This document shows, one piece after another, positions 1-11,873 of a stretch of DNA of 64,000 bases. The notes below the pieces were generated by a model that was given only the letters and a program-made list of their open reading frames with translations, did not search any database and was not told the origin of the DNA. This stretch comes from Burhinus oedicnemus. Its lineage: Eukaryota > Chordata > Aves > Charadriiformes > Burhinidae. Made by a program: the position numbers and the translations under genes. Location: assembly GCA_008921705.1 (NCBI GenBank), contig VFFE01006811.1:291184-355183 (forward strand), given 5' to 3'. Within the stretch, counting starts at the first letter, position 1; the number at the start of each line of letters is the position of its first letter.

Positions 1-256
1 AGGTCTCCCTGGAGCTTTCTCTTCTCCAGGCTGAACAACACCAACTCTCTCAGTCTGCCCTCATAGCAGAGGTGCTCTAACCCTCTGATCATCTTTGTGG
101 CCCTCCTCTGGATCCGCTCCAACAGGTCCACATCCTTATGCTGGGCACCCCAGAGCTGGATGCAGTGCTCCAGGTGGGGTCTCACAAGAACGGAGTAGAG
201 GGTCAGAATCACCTTCCTCGACCTGCTGGCCACGCTTCCTTTGATGCAGCCCAGCA
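1..256 (-). mobile_element. CR1 LINE fragment, 3' part of ORF2, cut by window edge
   Basis: The reverse complement reads as the C-terminal part of the CR1 ORF2 (reverse transcriptase) polyprotein. It runs from the segment encoding '[11 protein letters not shown]' and '[16 protein letters not shown]' to '[11 protein letters not shown]'. The same segment appears on the plus strand at 20940-21200 and 34168-34440, which confirms the family. The element's 5' end is truncated near 256, and its 3' part lies beyond base 1. It is a dead insertion, not a gene. Confidence 0.93.
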
Positions 257-2988
257 TACGGTTGAAAGTAGTGTTCTACCTGCTTTTTGTTAATAGGGAG
301 CCTGGCAGTCTCTAAAGTCATGAATAAAAATGCAAAGAGAAATTTATACAGTATTAATACTCTCTATGCATGTTCAAGTCTTAAAAGTCAGTCTGAATTT
401 AGAAACTACAAAGTGGCGTAGGTCCTTGTTTAATGACAACCCATCCCTGCCAGATTTACTCACATAATTGAGTGTTCTCAGCGAAGCACTGCAGAGCCTG
501 CGGGGAAGCTGGGAGAGCTGGCATCGCTGCTGAGGCTAGGCGGTGAGACTGGAAACTCCGGTGTCTCAAAGAAAATGTCAGAGTAGGAATTTTTCCTAGT
601 CCAGTTGCCTAGACCTGCTGCCTGCATGCCCAGAATTAGTGACAGCAATTGTCCTCTTCTCCGGCGGAGTCTGGATGTATTCGAAGCCATTCAGAAATAG
701 GGGCCAGAACAAGTGATAGGTCACAGAAACTCAAAAGGACTTAAAACAGAGAAGTAATGAAGTTACATAAATAAAAGGAAGTAGAAAATCAGTTCTGTGT
801 TATTCTTCAGTTTTTCAGAAATAAAGCCCATTTATTTCCATGTATTTTCTTTAAGCCTCAGCATGGCTGAAAACAGCATCTCCACTTTATTTCTGTAAAC
901 TGAACACTGCGATATCCTAATGTACATGAATCCTAAATATGTTATTTTCAGAAGTCACAAATTATACTGGATGCCTTCAAATTCACACAGCTGATTTATG
1001 AAGATTGCTATTTGTCCTTTGGAAAATTAGATCCCTTTTAGTTGAAATTACCATGTTCCACAAAATAGAAAGATTAGCATTGCCAAAAAACTTTTAAAAT
1101 AAAAAGTTACTGGTTATTCAAAGAATTGAAGTCTTCTGGTTTTTATACAGTGTCTACACAGTGAAAAATAAAGTTGTTGTTTTAAATTATTTCAATCTTA
1201 CCAAATAGCAATTTTTTTAATCATCAAAAAATATAAATCTCAGATCTAGATTGCTCCACTGGATAGTTCTCTGCTATCTCTTAAAACAGAAGCAAAAAGT
1301 CTTTCTGTCATTTTTTTAGCCATATAGCCCAGAATTTTGCCCATCAGAGTCAGCTGGAGTGTTCCCAGCAGAGTGCTCACAGTGCTTATCTCCTCTCCTA
1401 CTGGAAAGATTCTTAACATTTGTTTTGCATCTCAGCAGACCTTAATTAGCTTTCATTTTTTGGCTTTTCATTTGTATTTTCCAAACACAAATGCCCTGTC
1501 TGTAAAGAGCTTTTGATGAAAATGTCAGGTTCTTACGTCTTTTGAACAAGCATTGAGTACATCCCACATGTGTTTCAGCATATCCTTTCTTGGAACATCT
1601 CTGTCTGGCAGTTCTTGATTTACAAAATGTATCTTCAAGAGCATACGAAGGTGCACCAAGTAGAGCCATAGGCTTTACAAAGGACTGACACACAGTTCCT
1701 TTCTACTTCAGCAAGCACAAGTCATGTACACTGCTAGATGAAAGAAGTCATGATATCACAATTCAGGCAACAGGCTGCCATCCCAAAGAACTGGAACTTA
1801 CCTTTTTTTTTCTGCTGAAAATGAGAAAGCAATGTCAAAATCAAGAAAATTATATTTTTCACAGAGATGTCATTGAATAGCTCACAACCACCTCCGCAGC
1901 CTTTGCGTCTGAAGATAAACTCAGTAGAAGCCTTAATCTAAATAAATAAAGCCACTTAAAATACATTGTTTTAAAAATCAGGGCACAGTTATATCATCAG
2001 AGGAAATCATTAATATGTGAATTTATTATTTACAACTTTTATTTTTTAAGCTTTTATGTACAAGCTGTAAGCTTCACTGATCTGGTCACTACATTTCTGA
2101 AATAACGGCTCCTTTAACAAGGTACACAAATGCCTGGACTGTTCTTGTTCCCTTGCAGGAGCATCCCCCTGTGAATTGACCAGCATTAAGAATTTGATCT
2201 ATTTATATCTTGAATAAACATTCTTTTAGTTCACTGTTTGCAAACTTAAAGAGATAAATTAACTTTTTCTTTATGGAATATGCAGGCTTTCTAATTAATG
2301 AGAAGCCCAAATAACAACTTGCATTCAAAATCCTCTGACATTTGCATTATTATCAGGGTCAGAATGCAGACTCTGGTGTGAAGAATGGAAATGTCTGTAC
2401 CTTGTGCTCAAAGACTATCCGCCCTACTGGGCAGCTGTAACAGGCACTGATCCTTGTTAAACTAGGAAGATAGTGAAGAAAATGTCACAAGAATGTTTCT
2501 TGCACTTTGTGAGGACTTGGAACCACACATGCACTTTGGATCTCTAATGGCTCTGGCAGTAATTGTGGGAATAGCAGCCGATGTGATACAGGAAAGTAAG
2601 AAGTCAAGAGCAAGAAACATATTGAGATTGAGACAGATCTTGACGTTGCACAAGTCTTAAATAAGTGCCAAGAATGACTATTCAGAGGCCAGTAGCCCAA
2701 AGATACTTGGCTTCTCTTTTCATTTTTAATCATTTTGTTCCAGGCACGTACAAACAATACCTAATTGTAGGAAAGCTGGGAGGCAATTTTCAACTCCAAA
2801 GAGTATGCAAAAGGGTAAAGGAAACTGGTGTTAATAAGGGAGAACCAGACTTACATACTATCTGAAAAGCCTCAAGGGACTTTACAGCAAACAGACTGAC
2901 AATCTTCAAGCATGACTATGCTGTGGAAGGAAATTAGGAGAAAAGTAAAGATTCAAGAAAGACACTAGAAAATAAGAAACTAAGCAAG
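257..2988. other. AT-rich intergenic DNA, no gene seen
   Basis: No exon, RNA gene or young repeat was recognised. Open frames here are under 95 codons and resemble no protein I know. The sequence is AT-rich with short A and T runs and looks like ordinary avian intergenic DNA. Confidence 0.6.
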
Positions 2989-4101
2989 TGTGGTGGGTTG
3001 ACCTTGGCTGGCCACCAGGTACCTACCAAGCTGCTCTATCACTCCCCCTCCTCAACTGGATGGAGAAGAAAATACAATGAAAAGCTCATAGGTTGAGATA
3101 AGGACATGGAGATCAATTACCAGTTATCGGCACAGGCAAAACAGACTCATCTTAGGGAAATTAATTTAATTTATTGCCAATTAAACAGAGTAGGATAATG
3201 AGAAATAAGAACAAATCTAAAACCAACTTCCCCCCCACCCCTGCTTCCTCCCAGGCTCAACTTCACTCCCAACTCTTCTACCTCCTCCCGCTGAGCAGCA
3301 GGGGATGGGGAATGGGGGTTGTGGTCCATTCCTAGCACTTCATCTCTAGCACTAATTCCTCCTCATGCTCTTCCCCTGCTCCATTGTGTGGTCCCTTACA
3401 TGGGATACAGTCCTTCATGAACTTCTCCAACATTGGTCCTTCTCACAGGCTGCAGTTCTTCACTTGACGGCTCCAGCATGACCCCTTTCCATAGAGTACA
3501 CTCCTTCAGGAATGGGCTGCTCCAGTGTCAGTCCCCTGTGCGGCCACAGGTCCTGCCAAAATACTGGTTCCAGCATGGGCTCCTCTCTCTGTGGGCCACA
3601 GGTGCCAGGAGCCTGCTCCAGTGTGGGCTCTCCATGGGGTCACAGCCTCCTTTGGGTGCATCCACTTGCTCAGGCATGGGGTCCTCCATGGGCATCAGGT
3701 GGATATCTCCTCCACCACAGACTCCCACGGGCTGCAGGGGGACAATATGCCTCACCATGGTCTTCACCACAGGCTGCAGGGGAATCTCTGCTCCAGCGCC
3801 TGGAGCACCTCCTCCCCCTCCTTCTTCACTGACCTTGGTGTTTGCAGAGTTGTTTCTCACATATTCTCACTCCTCTCTCACAGCTGTTGCACAGCTTTCT
3901 TTTACCCTTTCTTAAATGTGTTATCACAGCTACCAGTGTCACCGGCTGGCTCAGCTTTGGCCAGCAACGGGTCCATCTTGGAGCCAGCTGCAACTGGTTC
4001 TGTCAGGACATGGGGACTGCCTCTGCCGTCTTCTCACAGAAGCCACCCCTGCAGCCTCCCTCGCCCCAGTTACAAAAACCTTGTCATGTAGACCCTACAC
4101 A
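2989..4101 (-). mobile_element. Long LTR-like avian repeat (about 1.1 kb), probable solo LTR
   Basis: The block begins TGTGGTGGGTTGACC and ends CCCTACACA, so it has the TG..CA ends of an LTR. I recognise it as a repeat common in neoavian genomes. TTTATT at 3170-3175 gives AATAAA on the minus strand near one end, which suggests that the transcriptional direction is minus. The middle (about 3420-3790) is GC-rich and made of degenerate units around 'CTGCTCCAGTGTGGGCTC'. Those units leave several overlapping open frames of 96-188 codons that I regard as artefacts. I found no clear target-site duplication (GCAAG on the left, GAAGA on the right), so the borders could be off by a few bases. Confidence 0.65.
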
Positions 4102-7100
4102 GAAGAAAAAAAAAATTATTGTGGACGTATGAAACAGTAAAATAACAGAAACACTTCAGGTAACTTTGACTTTTATGAATCAGCATTACCCAATACCTCA
4201 TCATTTTACTGTGGATCTTACAATGTTTGGCATGGTTAGACTCCTATTTATAGTCAAGTGTAAGTGCTAGTAGGAGTGTCTCAGCTTTCATTTCCGGAAA
4301 AAAATTTTCTAGCTATTATAGCGATAGCAAAAAACTGAAGAAAAAAAATAATTTATTTTTGCAGTGAAACCAGGCTCCTCATTCTAGCAAGGTTCACTTA
4401 TTATTCCTGGGGCAGTGTGGTGAGGTTGTTTGTGTTGAAAATTTCCAATTTTTGCAAGACCTTATCAACGATTGTGGGAATTCTAGTAACTATGTTTTAA
4501 ATATTGAAATATATTATTATTATTACATAATTATTGACAGCAAATTATTTTAAACTAGATTTCCGCTTTTCCATAATTCTAACAAGCAGAGTGGTAATAA
4601 TTCAAGAACTATACGCAGAAAGGAATCCAACTTTCACAGTGTGTTTGTAAAGGAATGAAAAACAAATGACAAGAGTCAGTACTGCCTTAGCGGTTCCTAA
4701 ATAAGGCATATATGATTACTTAAAATACATTATTACAGACTTTCATAAAGTGCCTGGAGAGGCAGATTCCCTCCTTTGGTTTCACTGAAGATCTGTTACA
4801 TTTCAGTGAGGGGTTCTGTGTTTCAATTTTTTTTTTATTTACTCAGAAGACTGTTGGACACCACTTCTGAATGTCCTTGAAGAGGAGCTCCTCTTCCTAC
4901 AGATTTCTAATCACACAAACGCAGGAAATTGTTATAATAAATGTTCTATAAACAGCCTTGTTTTGATGGATTAGTATTTCTGATTCTTCTAACCTTCTAA
5001 CACCGATTTTCTGGCAATAATCTAACTGAAGAAGTAAGAACATGTTCTGGAGATTGCCATTATACTAATAACATCTAAGGAACCAATTATTTTAAATTGT
5101 TCTGAATAAAAGTAAGTGAATTAAATCCAATTAAAAAACATTTCTTATGAGGAAAATGTTCTGTTGGTGATTCCCCAGTGTCACATGGTTTCTCTGCACA
5201 GAGAAGTATGTGAACAAAACGAGGAAGGCAGCCCTTAATCATGAAGCAGACAGACCTGACCTTGTCTCAGTCATTAAGATGAGATCAAGCATGAGCGGGG
5301 ATTTCTCAACTGGTTTTTTTTTTGTGCATTGCCTATTTCTAGCATCTTGTCATCCATCTAGCAATTAGAAATTCTGTCACTTGCAATTGCTGCCTAAATC
5401 AGTAATTACTTCAAGCCACATAGGTGATTTAACGTAGTCCTACTTAAAAAGAATAATTCAACAGCTGTTGAAGGCTTGATGGAAAAACAAACCTCTAAAC
5501 GCAGCAGCTGAAATCAAACATCTTCAGTGTAGGCTGTGTTTGTATATGGAAAAAGCCCTTCTAATAGCAATAAAACTGCTTTCAAGAAATATTTACTTAT
5601 ACTTTAATTAAGGAAGTGTATTCATAGATACATTGTCACAAGGCAATTCATACTAATTTTGATGATAATACAACTGTTTGCAAGTGCCTTGAAAAGATGA
5701 GTTTGCGTGCACGTGTGGTAAATAGATATGTGTGTATTTCCATTGTAAAATCTGGTGTTTTGCTAAGGAACAAGGGAATGAACCGTATTTTGAAGTTACC
5801 ATCTTTTTGTCATGTCATGAGAGCCTCCAGAAGTATCTGTTTTTCACGACCTGCCCCTGCCATCGTTACTTTTTTTAAACTCTCCTATTGTATGTGTTCA
5901 ATTAAAATAAGGCTTACCTGAACTTCTCAACAGCATTAAATATGTTCTTACGCTCCAAGGTTTCCACATTGTGTAAACCATTTCTCCTCATATCCCCAGT
6001 TATGCCTTCAACTAAATAGAGAAGCTGAGCTGAACCGACAGCTCTGACTGATGACTGCAAATCCCATCCTTCCTTCCCTCCCACTTTAACATGCCTGCTT
6101 TAAATGATTGCTTTCCTGATAGCTGTGAGGAAGAAACCATTGGAGTAAGTGAGGCTGAGCAGATAGGAACAAAAACTGACTTAATAATTTTTTTCTCTCT
6201 CATAGTCAGCATGAAGAGTTAATGCTAATTGGGTGTTGCAAAACAGTTGGAGGTTTTGTTTATCTGCAGCTGGGGTCATCTGTGAATATATATGACTTAA
6301 GGACGTCGGAGGTGGAGGCGAGAAGTGGCATTTAGCTGGTCTCTGTACTTTATTTATGTTTGAAGAAAGCTGAAAGCTCAGTTACGTGACCTGTGGTTGA
6401 AGAGTCTGTTCTGTGTTCAGGTGTGATTGGTAAAGAGAAGCTAGGCACTTTCTTACTTCAGCAAGAGCTGAGGGCAACTGCTGAAATTAAAATTTTTATT
6501 CGGGGTGTCCAAGTTGCAATTTCTATGCCAAATTATGCAAACCAAATCCAAGTAAGCCCATAAGCCCTGTTTGTATAGACCAAAACTGGTGCAATAAACG
6601 CAATCATCTTTTGAGAAATATAGCAATATGTCCTTGTGTCCCTCGTGTAGGAAACTATCTTATTTTTTGTTGGGGCAGAAGCTTCAATCCACAATAGTAA
6701 GTCCAACACCTAGTGCAGTGAGTAACGGATTGGGATTTCTCCAATTCAGTCAGAATATCAAATTAATACACTTAAACAAACCCTCACTTTGTTTATTTAA
6801 AAGATCAATTGTAAGCCAAAGTCCTGAAATCCTCTCTGGCAACGTGAGTTTATCTGAGAAAGGATACAATAAAAAGAGTTCAAAGTCTCTCAGAATTAAA
6901 ACATAGTCTGGAAAAACATGATCAAAAATGATTAACAGGAAAATTCTTTATCTGAGCCAGGACAGGTAGGTGTTATCCTACAGTATTCCATGTCAGTGTA
7001 AAGAGCTTTTAGCTTATTCTGCTTTACGTGGAGTAAAAAGTGTTAAAAATACAGTGCAGAAAAGCTCTGGAACATTAATCTTTTGTAGTTCTGGTCTTAG

Positions 7101-7914
7101 AAATAAGTCAAAACAGTAGAGGATTAATCTGGTGTTTAGAATGCAGTCCAAATTATACAGGTAGAGGATTAAGATAATATTGTTCTGTTTCAAATGTGAG
7201 ATACAATGATTACAGTAATTTTACCAACAACTGAAAGCATGCAGAAGCAGCAAATCGTAACTTTAGAGCTGCAATTAGAACCACTGAGCAGAGCTCTTCT
7301 GGTTGGCAATATGTGCCAGGTTCTCAGTTTCCCCATGGAGAAGAGTAATTTTCTAGGAAAGCGCACCAGCACCGGAAATGCAGGGCACATTTCAACCCCT
7401 GGGAAGTGCTGCTGGGCACCAGTCCAGACAGGCAGGTAGAAAGGAGGAAGGAAAGAGGAAATGGTGCAGAGGAGAGGCCCAGCTACAAAGTAAGATACAA
7501 CAAAGTCAACTGGAAATTTCTGCACTTTACCACTATTAGAGTAACATAAACATGCAAGCATGGACCTTAATAAAACTTTCATCAAAAAAATACAAGAATC
7601 CTCAACCTTCACACGCCAGCACAGTGGTTTTACAGCCAAAGAAGACAGCTGCTATGAGCAGAGATCTGAAAGGGAAGGGCTGCATAGAAAACTTAAGAGG
7701 GAAGGAAACCCACAGCAATGTGAAACTTGGAAAGTTGATAAGGTGGTAAAAATAGGCAGTCATCCATCTCCTGTTAGTAACCATGTTCTCTGCCAAGGTG
7801 AACTTCTTCACAGTTATTCTAAAATCTTGGATTCTTGTCTTCAGAATATTTCGACTTGGCTGTGTGACGGTTAAGCCCCAGCTTCCCCTCTGCTGCTCTA
7901 CAGCATGGTGTTCT
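4102..7914. other. Intergenic DNA, no gene seen
   Basis: AT-rich sequence without a recognisable exon or repeat. The longest frame is on the minus strand at 7190-7639 (149 codons). It has no familiar motif or splice context and is treated as chance. Confidence 0.55.
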
Positions 7915-8015
7915 GGACAGCAAAGAAGTGAAATGGGGCAGGCTGAGAAAGAATCTGAACTTTGATCTCCAGTCTCTAACATTACATCCTTAACCACCAG
8001 GCTCCTACACAAAAG
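7915..8015 (-). repeat. Possible ancient tRNA-derived SINE remnant
   Basis: The stretch 'TGAACTTTGATCTCCAGTCT' followed by 'CCTTAACCACCAGGCTCC' resembles the tRNA-like head of old amniote SINEs, with a B-box-like GTTCGA-type core followed by 'CCTAACCACTGGGCT'. A similar segment occurs at 35730-35800. It is heavily decayed and the family name is not certain. Confidence 0.38.
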
Positions 8016-8514
8016 GAAGGTACTTTTGCCAAGAGCACAACAGCCTGGCACCTGGGCTCAGGTTCATCCCGTTCACTAAGGTGTGTATCCCAGCAGAATG
8101 AATCCTACTCCTACAGCCTGTTCTGGAGCCTGAAAGCACACCAATTTCATTTGTAATCCTATGTCAGAATATGAAGAACTGCCCCTGGGACTACTCATGC
8201 TGCTTCTTCTTCTTAGCTTCTTACCTAAAATTTAAGTAGCTGAAGTTGAGAGGAACTTTATTTCAATTGTTAAATGGTTTGAATTTTTTTTTAGAAGGTT
8301 TACCATGTTTTTAAATATCCAGTCTTCCAGGTCCATATGCAAGTATCTAATCCAGTAGTCTGATTCTAATCTTACTTAGTACTCAGAAAATTTCTCTGTT
8401 AATTTAAAGCTGGGAGGTGATGTGAACCCTGTTCTAACATAACTGAAGGAAAGAGGTAAATACCAGGAACGAGTTAATAAAGGCCTCCCCTTTGTTAAAG
8501 AAAGTCATGCCTCA

Positions 8515-9615
8515 GAGTTTTCGTTGAAGAAGAGAGCAAAAGTGGATGCGGGAAATCCTGTGTGTGCAGCCACTTCAGTTTGAAAAAATTGTTCAACACA
8601 ATCATCCATCAAATGCTCCTGAAGAAACCAAAGTGGCAAAGCATGAGAAGGAAAGTCCTTTACTGAATGAAGAACTGCACAAAAGATAGGCAACAGACAG
8701 CAAGAGGAAGTAATCAGTTTTTTAAATAACAAAGCTGGGAAATCAGCAGGGGAATTCTGCAGAGATTTGTACTAATGCTCATGGAGGTCAGCAAAATTTT
8801 AAAGATTAGGCAAAAAGGGGGAATAATGAATTGACAAATTTAGTGATAATAAGTTATTCAGGTAGGAAATATGAAAACTGAGTGTGAAGAATTGCAGAAA
8901 AGTCTTATCTAATTAAATGACTATGCAATAATTTTTTCTGAAAATATAAGTGAAGCTATGTACATAGAAGGAAACAGTCCTAAAATTGCTGGAATTCTGA
9001 GCTGATATCAGTCAGGAATCTGACTGATGAGAGATTTTGGACAGAATAGGCATTTCCATGAGAATGTGCTCTGAATAACAGTCAGAATAGCAAACAAAAT
9101 GTTGGGAATTGTATTGAACTCTTCATCCTGCAAGACAGACTACTGAAGTAAGACATGACAGAGTTCTATAAATAGCATGATAGAAGTGAATTGTTCTTTC
9201 TTCTAATACAGGAATTAAATCTATTACCCGTTAGAATGGAATAAAAAAAGCAAGACAACACACACACACACAAAAAAACCCCACACAAAACAAAAAGAGG
9301 GAAAAACATGCAAAACAAAAGGAGGCGTGCCTTTACACAGTTAAGCTATGGAATTCCTTGCTGCTATTAATTTACTCAGGTTCAGAAAGTAAGAGAAAAG
9401 AATTCTTGAAAAAAAAAATCTAAAGCTGTTTAGCACAAAAAGGTCTTTGCAGTAAGCTACAACCTGCTATGGGCTGGGGAATTACTCAAGAGAAATTCTT
9501 TCTCTTCTTACGCTATTCTGTAGGCATTTCCTATTTGGGTAGTGTTTGGAATACTAGGCTAGGTGGACTTTTAGTTTGATCTCATTCTTGTTTTTACATA
9601 CTTATGAAAATTAGG
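8515..9615 (+). mobile_element. Ancient CR1-like LINE, ORF2 to 3' tail, heavily decayed
   Basis: Segments in the right order match my memory of an old amniote CR1-group LINE. 'GTGGATGCGGGAAATCCTGT' at about 8540 is the start of the RT region. 'TGTGAAGAATTGCAGAAAAG' at about 8884 is downstream RT. 'TATGGAATTCCTTGCTGCTA' at about 9348 is the C-terminal 'WNSLL' region. 'CTAGGCTAGGTGGACTTTTA' at about 9554 is the 3' UTR. Many indels break every frame. A small CA/A-rich tract is embedded at 9255-9295. The degree of decay implies an insertion much older than the young CR1 copies in this window. Confidence 0.6.
9255..9295. repeat. (CA)n / A-rich microsatellite
   Basis: A short run of CA dinucleotides followed by A-rich sequence, sitting inside the ancient CR1-like element. 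Confidence 0.8.
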
Positions 9616-11404
9616 TATTTCATACCAAGGAGTCTGACTTTAAATCTGATTGATTTAGTCCTGGCATCTACTGAGTAAAATGAGCTTTCTGTTTCTCATT
9701 TATGATCCTCTCCCAGCTATGACGAGTGAAGTGCCACAGTTCAGCAGAACAGAGCAGCAGTTCTAGGGGCAAACAGGAGAAAATTGATAACAAGATAATC
9801 TTTATGATTTTTTTTTATGTCTTTTGCTCACTTGTCCCACTGCAGAGAATTTGTTTCTTCTGCAGGCGTTCCTCTGTCATTTCAACTCGTCTCACTTTGG
9901 GGTAGTCTGAAGAGTAGTTTGAGTAAAGAAAATTGCGAGATACAAATATTTGGCAGGGTAGGTCTTGTATGCAGATGTTCTGATTACTGCTAGCAGTTTC
10001 ACACTCCTATGTTTATTTGTTGAGTAAGTGTGCCTCTTTTCATCTATGTTGTGCATAAGGAATCTCTACCCCTAGAGACTGTGACAGGTGTACTCAAACT
10101 GAGTGGATTAGTTAAAGGAGTCACAAAGAGTTTCTTCATGAACACGGTTGAATGAAAGTTGAGTATGCTACTTGTTTGAATATCTCATTTGATTCTGGAA
10201 TTACAAAACAGAGACACAAGGGATGCTTAATAGTAGAGTGAAGCTTTTCATGTTATAGGGGTTTTTTTCAGAGAGGCTCCCAAATACAATTAATCAAGAG
10301 TCTCAAGGCTCTAAGAGTGTGGCTTTTGTGATGAATTTTAAATTTCATTTCCTATCTAGATCTTCTTCTAAGAGGAAGAGAAAAACCCCACAAAAATGAG
10401 TAAAGTAGTCATGAAATATTCTGGTAGCCTTCAAATGAGCCATTATTATTTACATATAATCCCCATTGGCTTTTTTTTTTCAATTTGTTGATCTTTTTTC
10501 CACCATTATTTAATCCTTTAAAGTCAAAAGAACTTTTATTTGATTTAAAATAGATCCTTCTTCTATATAACTAATGGTTCTCTTTCTGTACCCCGCTATG
10601 TCTTCTCCCTTACTCATAGCCATTAATATTGTCTCTACCTATCATCCCCCAATTTTTAGGTTTCTGTCTACACAGAAATCTGGCTTTCTGCAAAGTAATT
10701 CTTAACATTTTTCTGCACAATAGCACGTTTTCCTAATATTTTCCTTATTATTTTTTGTATTGCAGTAATAATCCGCTTGTCCCCTTCGCCTCCTTATGGG
10801 AATGGTGTTTTGTTACTTCTTTTCACTGACCTCAGTGAATCGCTCTGAGTTCACATAATCATGTTTCCCCTAGTTTTAATTCCTGAAAAGGATCTCAGGA
10901 TTTCTGGCCAAGATAACTGATTGCTATATCAGTCCCTGATGGGAAGGGTGCTATAAATGTAGCATGGACATTAATAATGAAATGTGGTGACAGGATCACT
11001 AGAAGCTCTTTCAGATCCTGGCTACACAAGATATCCTTTGGACTTTTCCCACTAGAATACCTTCTCCTACTTGCCATCATCTTGCCTTTGAGCTCCCTAG
11101 TGCCCAATACTTTGATTCTTACTCTGATCCCAGAAAAATCAAACAAGCATCTGAGGGGTCAAAGACTGGAAGAAACACTAAAGAAGGAAGAGAGTGGCAG
11201 TGTGAGGTACATAACAAGGTACAGAATTGGCTCAGTTTGAGGAGGAAAGGGAACAGGGAATAGGCTTCCCAATACTATGGAAGACCCAATTAAGTTCCAG
11301 CTTTTCCACAGATCTCGGGTGACATTTGCAAGTTGCTCAGCTCCATACCTTCAAAGACACTTAAGTGTTGCAATCCTCCAAATTCACTTTTAACATCCCA
11401 TGTG
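9616..11404. other. Intergenic DNA, no gene seen
   Basis: T-rich sequence with no exon or repeat that I recognise. Small overlapping frames near 10895-11240 have no family resemblance. Confidence 0.55.
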
Positions 11405-11460
11405 TCATAGAATCATAGAATCTTAGAATCATAGAATCTTAGAATCATAGAATCATAGAA
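11405..11460 (-). repeat. CR1 3'-terminal octamer array
   Basis: Seven tandem 8-bp units, five TCATAGAA and two TCTTAGAA (plus strand). CR1 elements end in a short octamer microsatellite that serves in target-primed reverse transcription. This array is longer than the two-unit tail of the CR1 ending at 21534. Confidence 0.92.
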
Positions 11461-11873
11461 TAGTTTGTGTTGGAAGGGACCTTTAAAGATCATCTAGTCC
11501 AAACCCCTGCAATTAGCAGGGACATCTTCAACTAGATCAAGTTGCTTAGAGCCCCATCCAACCTGACCTGGAATGTTTCCAGGGATGGGACATCTACCAC
11601 CTCTCTGCGCAACCTGGGCCAGTGATTCACCACCCTTATTGTAAAAAATTTCTTCCTTATATCTAGTCTAAATCTACCCGCTTTTAGTTTAAAAGCATTA
11701 CCCCTTGTCCTGTCACAACAGGCCCTGCTAACACGTTTGTCCCCATCTTTGTTATAAGCCCCCTTTAAGTACTGAAAGGCTGCAATAAGGTCTCCCCAGA
11801 GCCTTCCCTTCTCCAGGCTGAACAACCCCAATTGTAGTTCCTAGCATGAACTGTGTGTCCCTCATATAAAGCA
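11405..11873 (-). mobile_element. 5'-truncated CR1 LINE with a foreign-looking 41-nt leader
   Basis: The reverse complement encodes the last part of CR1 ORF2 ('[20 protein letters not shown]', then '[19 protein letters not shown]'). The 3' UTR and octamer tail follow. The tail is seven perfect 8-mers at 11405-11460, of the forms TCATAGAA (A) and TCTTAGAA (B) in the order A A B A B A A on the plus strand. Where normal CR1 would continue into 'CTGAGAGAG' (plus position about 11832 upward), the copy instead carries 41 nt (11833-11873). The same 41 nt interrupt the CR1 at 34168-34785. The ORF is a fragment and non-functional. Confidence 0.93.

Noticed and set aside
3433..4140. Several overlapping open frames of 74-188 codons on both strands
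   Set aside because: They lie wholly in the long LTR-like repeat, are open in many frames at once because of GC-rich tandem units, and show no protein motif.
7190..7639. 149-codon minus-strand frame
   Set aside because: No recognisable domain, no splice or promoter context. Overlapping frames on the other strand are equally open.
7602..8051. 149-codon minus-strand frame overlapping the previous one
   Set aside because: Its right-hand part runs into a probable SINE remnant, and the content has no family resemblance.
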